Notes under the pieces: model-generated
What the model was told of the DNA's origin: nothing
The model's database searches: none
Seen by the model: only the letters and a program-made list of their open reading frames with translations
Position numbers and translations under genes: made by a program
Shown: piece after piece, positions 55,175 to 64,000 of the stretch
Position numbering within the stretch: the first letter of the stretch is position 1
How the letters are laid out: the number at the start of each line of letters is the position of its first letter
DNA from: Latrodectus hesperus
Lineage: Eukaryota; Arthropoda; Arachnida; Araneae; Theridiidae
DNA: 64,000 nt
Assembly: GCA_037975125.1 (NCBI GenBank)
Contig: CM075854.1
Location: forward strand, 69,277,261 to 69,341,260
Direction: 5' to 3'

Positions 55175-57943
55175 TTTACCTTAAATTTCTGTTTATAACT
55201 CTGCATTCTAATACAAACTCTAAAATATATTTAATTTATGATTATTTTGAAATGTGTATAGATTTATTTGGAATAAAATGTTTTTACTTCCACAAATTAG
55301 AAACAATATTAATCTCTATAATTAAATAATTGATTTAACTACTGCCATAAAATTCACGTCTTATTGGAAAAAAGTGTTGTAAAAAATATCAGCTTTTCAA
55401 TAACGTTCGCTAATGCTCGTGTAAGTTTCAAATTGTTTTTCCCTTAAATTTTTTGATTTAAAATATTGTTTTGAAATTTGTTATGAATTAGAATCTACCA
55501 ATCCCCAGATTTCTTTTTAAAGGTATTTAAAATTTGACTTCATCCTTATCAGAATGACTTAAATCTAAGCGTTTTGCATTCTTATCAGAATGAGTGTTAA
55601 ACCTAATAAATGTCACATTTTCGAGGTGTTCCACTATATTATTTTACTATTGTTCTAGTGACAAATGAATTTGATCAAAAATTAGTAGTTTTGTTCTCAC
55701 AATAGCTCTATTTTCCAACAAGGAAATAACCACTATTTGACTCGATTTTTTTCATTCTTCATTTTTATCTCGTTAAATTATCAAAAAGGTCTATATAAAG
55801 ATATCAAGAGAAGAGCAAATTAGAGTGCAGTTAACATACTCAAATTAACTATGATTACTCCATTATAACTAATAGCATATTGCAACTATATGACTATGTG
55901 AATTATGATATATTGAAATAAATAAGTTTGTATTTTTTTTGTTTAAAAAATTATCACAATTGAAAAAAAATAAGTTTTCATCTTCTTTTATAAAGTAATC
56001 TATCTAGTCACAATAGTCCAAAACAAACGGTAGCAATGACAAAAAATATAAGTCGATAAAATAAACTCTAGCACTCACATAAGTCCAGAAGACAACTCTG
56101 GTTCAATTATTATTATTCCACGAAATATATAAAGATAGTTGAGAAAGAGAGAAACTTTTGTACTGGTTAAGCTTTTATTCTATGAAAAATTATTTTATTT
56201 TTATAAGAATCTTAATTGTTGTCATGATATTTTGAAAATTGAAGTAAATATGGACAGATTATTTATGTCTTCTCTAATAATGAAATGGATTATGTATTCA
56301 TATTTATAATTGAAGCAATTTTTAACAAAACATTAATATCAATTTGTAATGGGTCACAGAAGTATTGATGGAAAAGATTGTCTATTAATGTTTGATTTAT
56401 CACATTTGCTTTAAATTGACATATGGTTTATTTTTTGATGGAAAATAAAAAGTTCATATTTTTTTTATAATTTATAATAACTGTAGTCAAGACTATGTGA
56501 ATTAAGCTAATTAGACTTAAAATGCACTAGTAGATATCGATATATTGATAATAACCTCAAGCAAAATGTTTATAAAATGAAGCATATGATTAGCACGTCC
56601 AAATTTAAGAACTAAATGAAAAATCTCCAGCTTTTCCACCAGAAGAGAATAGAGATGAATATATCAAATCCATTTATACCTGGTCAGTAATAAATCTGTC
56701 AAAATAGGTTAATAATTTAGTGAAAATTTCAATCATTTGTATTACTTAAGAAAAAAGAATGATAGCTCATCAGTTTTAATTCACTAAGATCTATTTTTGA
56801 AGAAAAAAAGAAAAAATATGATCTTGAAAAAATAAAAATTAAAAAGCTTTGAAAAATAATGAAAGTAAAATCTAATTATTAATAATGCTGTTATCATTAG
56901 TACATGTTAACAATGTTTCAACAGGGTAAATGTAGATAAAATTATCCAGAATATGATCTTGAAGTTTCCATAACACCATATCAAAGAAAAAAGCTTAAAA
57001 TGAACTTATTTTAGATTGATTTGATCTTTGAATCACTTGTAATAATTTATCAATAAAATCTATAATTTTTTTAATTTAAAACTCAAAAAAAGATTAATAA
57101 TAATTGGACATTGATTTATTTTGGAGCCATACTAATACTTTATATTTCTTTCACAGTAAGAAGTATATTAATATCGTAAAGTGGATACTTATACAGCTAA
57201 AAGTTGTAAGACTCTTTCGGGAATTTACTACATATTTGCATTTTAACAAAATATTTCCCAGATAGTAGTATTATGTATCATAGTGCAATTATAGATGAAT
57301 ATTATCAATTATCGAATTATTCGAAATACAATTATCGAAACAAACATTTAAAAATTATTAATACCATTGTAATAAATAATATTCAATAGTTTATAATACA
57401 GTTTTTAATAAAACTTTTAAATAATAATTTTAAAGCAAAGCTGCAAACGTGAATTGCTTAAAAGCTTTCAGTTACACACTTAGGTCGTAACTTTATTTTA
57501 ACATTTTTATATTTTTGATTTAAGCAATTTATATATATATTTGTGTGTGTGTGAGAGAGAGTATTTTTTATTTTATAATTATTCATATTTATTTGCAATA
57601 TGTAAGGAGCAGCCATACATTTTCCGGGTGCAATTTAATGCATTATTTCTTTTTATATATTTAAATCGATTTTTTTTTGGTGGCTAGTTAAAAAATAAAT
57701 AAAAGTTAAATTGTTTTACTACTTAATGTTATAAAAAGCACTGAATAGTAAAAATAAATAAATAATAATAATCTGAGTAATAATCTGAGAAATTTTAACA
57801 ATTTACATTCTTCCTTTAATTTAATTCAATTTTCTAAGTGTGAAATAATATTCTCCGTGGAAAAAGGGAAAAAAGTCAAGAAACACACTTTTCTCTCAAT
57901 CATTTTTTTTCAAAATTTTTTACTCATTCCTTATAAAAAAAGG

Positions 57944-57947
<4 letters not shown>
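55175..57947. other. AT-rich spacer
   Basis: AT-rich DNA with a compound (TA)n-(TG)n-(GA)n tract at 57529-57561. I see no gene. Confidence 0.55.
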
Positions 57948-58016
<69 letters not shown>

Positions 58017-58032
58017 TGTATATATATATATA
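57948..58032. repeat. (TA)n array, 85 bp, interrupted
   Basis: A TA array with one GTATGTA interruption near 58014-58020. Confidence 0.95.
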
Positions 58033-58337
58033 CAACCATATATTTTTAGAAAAATGAATTGCGTTAGATGAATAAAAATAATAAATTGAAAGTAAAAAAA
58101 TGGTTCATAAAATATTTTTGTTTGGTGATTTTATTTATATCATTTGTTATTCTACTGTGAAAATATATTTTGACAGAAAAATCTCATTTACCAAATTGAT
58201 CTCGATGTCATGACCTTTGATTTGAAAAATAATGCCCAAATTGCTGATCGAGTATTTACGCATTTGGTTTAGAAAGAAAAGAAAATTTCTGATATAAAAA
58301 AAAAGAAAAAACAGCTGTAATGCATCCAACTGCCTTT

Positions 58338-58560
58338 CGCGCGACAGCCATTCCCCACTCAATATTCTATTATTTGGCAAATGAGCGTCTATAACTCACC
58401 GAGTTAAGTTCTTTCAATGATGGTCGAGCGTCAATAGCAGCCTCTGTCACGTCCTTTGCAGCGCTCATAGGAAAAATACACGTGCAGCCGAACAGTTGCA
58501 ATCGCGTGGCGCTGGACGAAGGATTGCGCAATCGAGTTGGAGTTTGTTCTCGTCTCGTCG
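58338..58560. promoter_or_regulatory. CpG-rich block, likely promoter
   Basis: By hand count about 20 CpG dinucleotides occur in about 225 bp, far above the surrounding DNA. The block overlaps a candidate minus-strand first coding exon and lies upstream of a candidate plus-strand first exon. It contains CACGTG (about 58480-58485). No repeat structure explains the composition. An active host promoter, possibly bidirectional, is the simplest reading. Confidence 0.5.
58400..58468 (-). CDS. Candidate first coding exon of a host gene (product unknown)
   Basis: On the minus strand an ATG at 58468 opens a frame of exactly 23 codons (starts MSAAKDVTEA, ends SLKELNS). It runs to a strong splice donor, TCG|GTGAGT, with the intron starting at 58399. 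This is the first ATG in any frame for at least 140 nt upstream, as expected under scanning. The frame also stays open upstream without another ATG. The exon sits in the CpG-rich block. The start context is weak (C at -3). I do not recognise the peptide and see no second exon in the window, which may mean a long first intron toward lower coordinates. It could still be a chance combination. Confidence 0.45.
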
Positions 58561-58854
58561 GTAGTTGGGAAGTTACTGTAGGTTGTCTCTGGAGGCTTAT
58601 CGCCACTACTTCTCTACACTGTTGAATGGTGCTTTTTTAGAGCTCGTCTTTTTCACAAAAATCCGCATGTATTTTAAAATTAAAGACTTGCTTATGATCC
58701 ACTCTTTCTACAGAGATTCATTCTGTTTGTTGTTATCTTGGTTAATATTTTCATCATATCAATTCTACTCCTTGTCCTAATATTTTCGAACAGAGGGAAA
58801 TTCAGTCCTCCGTTTCGAAATTCACCAGCATGAAAGCAAAAAATTTACAAAATT

Positions 58855-58872
58855 ATGTATCGTAAAGCACAG
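58855..58872 (+). CDS. Candidate first coding exon end, plus strand (product unknown)
   Basis: CAG|GTAAGA at 58870-58878 is a near-consensus splice donor. Just before it, ATG at 58855 gives MYRKAQ up to the splice. If real, it would be the start of a gene divergent from the minus-strand exon and would share its CpG-rich promoter. Against it, several ATGs with short frames lie between the CpG block and 58855, including one of about 36 codons near 58669. The coding part is very short. The donor itself is more credible than the start codon, and the exon could be wholly non-coding. Confidence 0.28.
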
Positions 58873-58878
58873 GTAAGA

Positions 58879-63694
<4,816 letters not shown>

Positions 63695-63771
63695 ATAGTG
63701 ATTAAAATTGAAATTTAACTGCAAATACATTACAGATTTATTTGTATTTAAATTTCAATTTGAATCACTAT
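63695..63771. repeat. Inverted repeat, 24-bp arms
   Basis: Arms 63695-63718 and 63748-63771 pair at 23 of 24 positions. A further CAAATA/TATTTG pairing lies inside the 29-nt loop. The 77-bp hairpin is precursor-microRNA-sized, but its AT-rich arms and the lack of expression data make that speculative. Confidence 0.8.
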
Positions 63772-64000
63772 GGATACAATTATCTTTGCAGCTGAAATTT
63801 AACTAGTTTGTCAAACTGAAAAATTTGCGTGATATCAACTATTAATACATTTGATATTTTTTAAAAAGAGGCTCACTTGTTCATATGAATGAAAGTGACT
63901 CATATCGATAAAAAATTAAAGTTTTAAAATAAATAATCATTAATATCTATATTTATTGATAGTTGTATGTGTTTCTTTCAATGATACATTTTTTTATTTC

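Overview
This 64 kb window is very AT-rich eukaryotic DNA, thick with repeats and poor in genes. The repeat content points to an arthropod, most plausibly a spider or other arachnid. It holds an endonuclease/RT/RNase H LINE, tRNA-derived SINEs, mariner and Tc1 relics, and very long (TA)n arrays. The organism is inferred from repeat families recalled from memory, not from a search. There are no bacterial-style operons, no CRISPR array, no rRNA, and no tRNA gene I can support.

Layout. 1-8.8 kb: a possible polyadenylated 3' end at the left edge, two more complex segments I do not recognise, then plain AT-rich DNA. 8.8-20.4 kb: several tRNA-derived SINE relics, one with an exact 9-bp target duplication that encloses a (TA)n tail; a LINE C-terminal fragment; a complete but dead 1.3-kb Tc1 element with inverted repeats and TA duplications; and a 218-bp (TA)n array. 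20.4-34 kb: AT-rich spacer, a possible solo LTR at 24.6-25.1 kb, a full-length dead mariner at 27-28 kb, and a second, internally deleted mariner of the same family at 33.1-34 kb in the other orientation. 35-43 kb: (TA)n arrays, a decayed RTE-like RT (38.3-39.05 kb), and a foldback-like repeat. 43.4-47.7 kb: a young 5'-truncated LINE with an intact 1,083-codon frame, with a SINE directly downstream of it. 49.7-55.2 kb: a second copy of the (TA)n-ended repeat, a third SINE copy with a 14-bp target duplication, several long quasi-palindromes, and a 213-bp mariner-type MITE. 58.3-58.9 kb: a CpG-rich block that looks like a divergent host promoter, with a candidate first coding exon on each side. 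The rest, to 64 kb, is AT-rich and includes a 358-bp pure (TA)n array.

The most informative part is the LINE/SINE pair at 43.4-47.7 kb. One 12-13-bp target sequence occurs three times: before the LINE, between LINE and SINE, and after the SINE. This is what two successive insertions into one target site would leave. The LINE's 3' end and the 3' ends of two SINE copies share about 45 bp, including a small hairpin whose stem is kept by paired substitutions. This fits a SINE mobilised by this LINE's machinery.

The only host-gene signal I can defend is at 58.3-58.9 kb. If it is real, most of the window to its left would be intron or intergenic DNA of a minus-strand gene.
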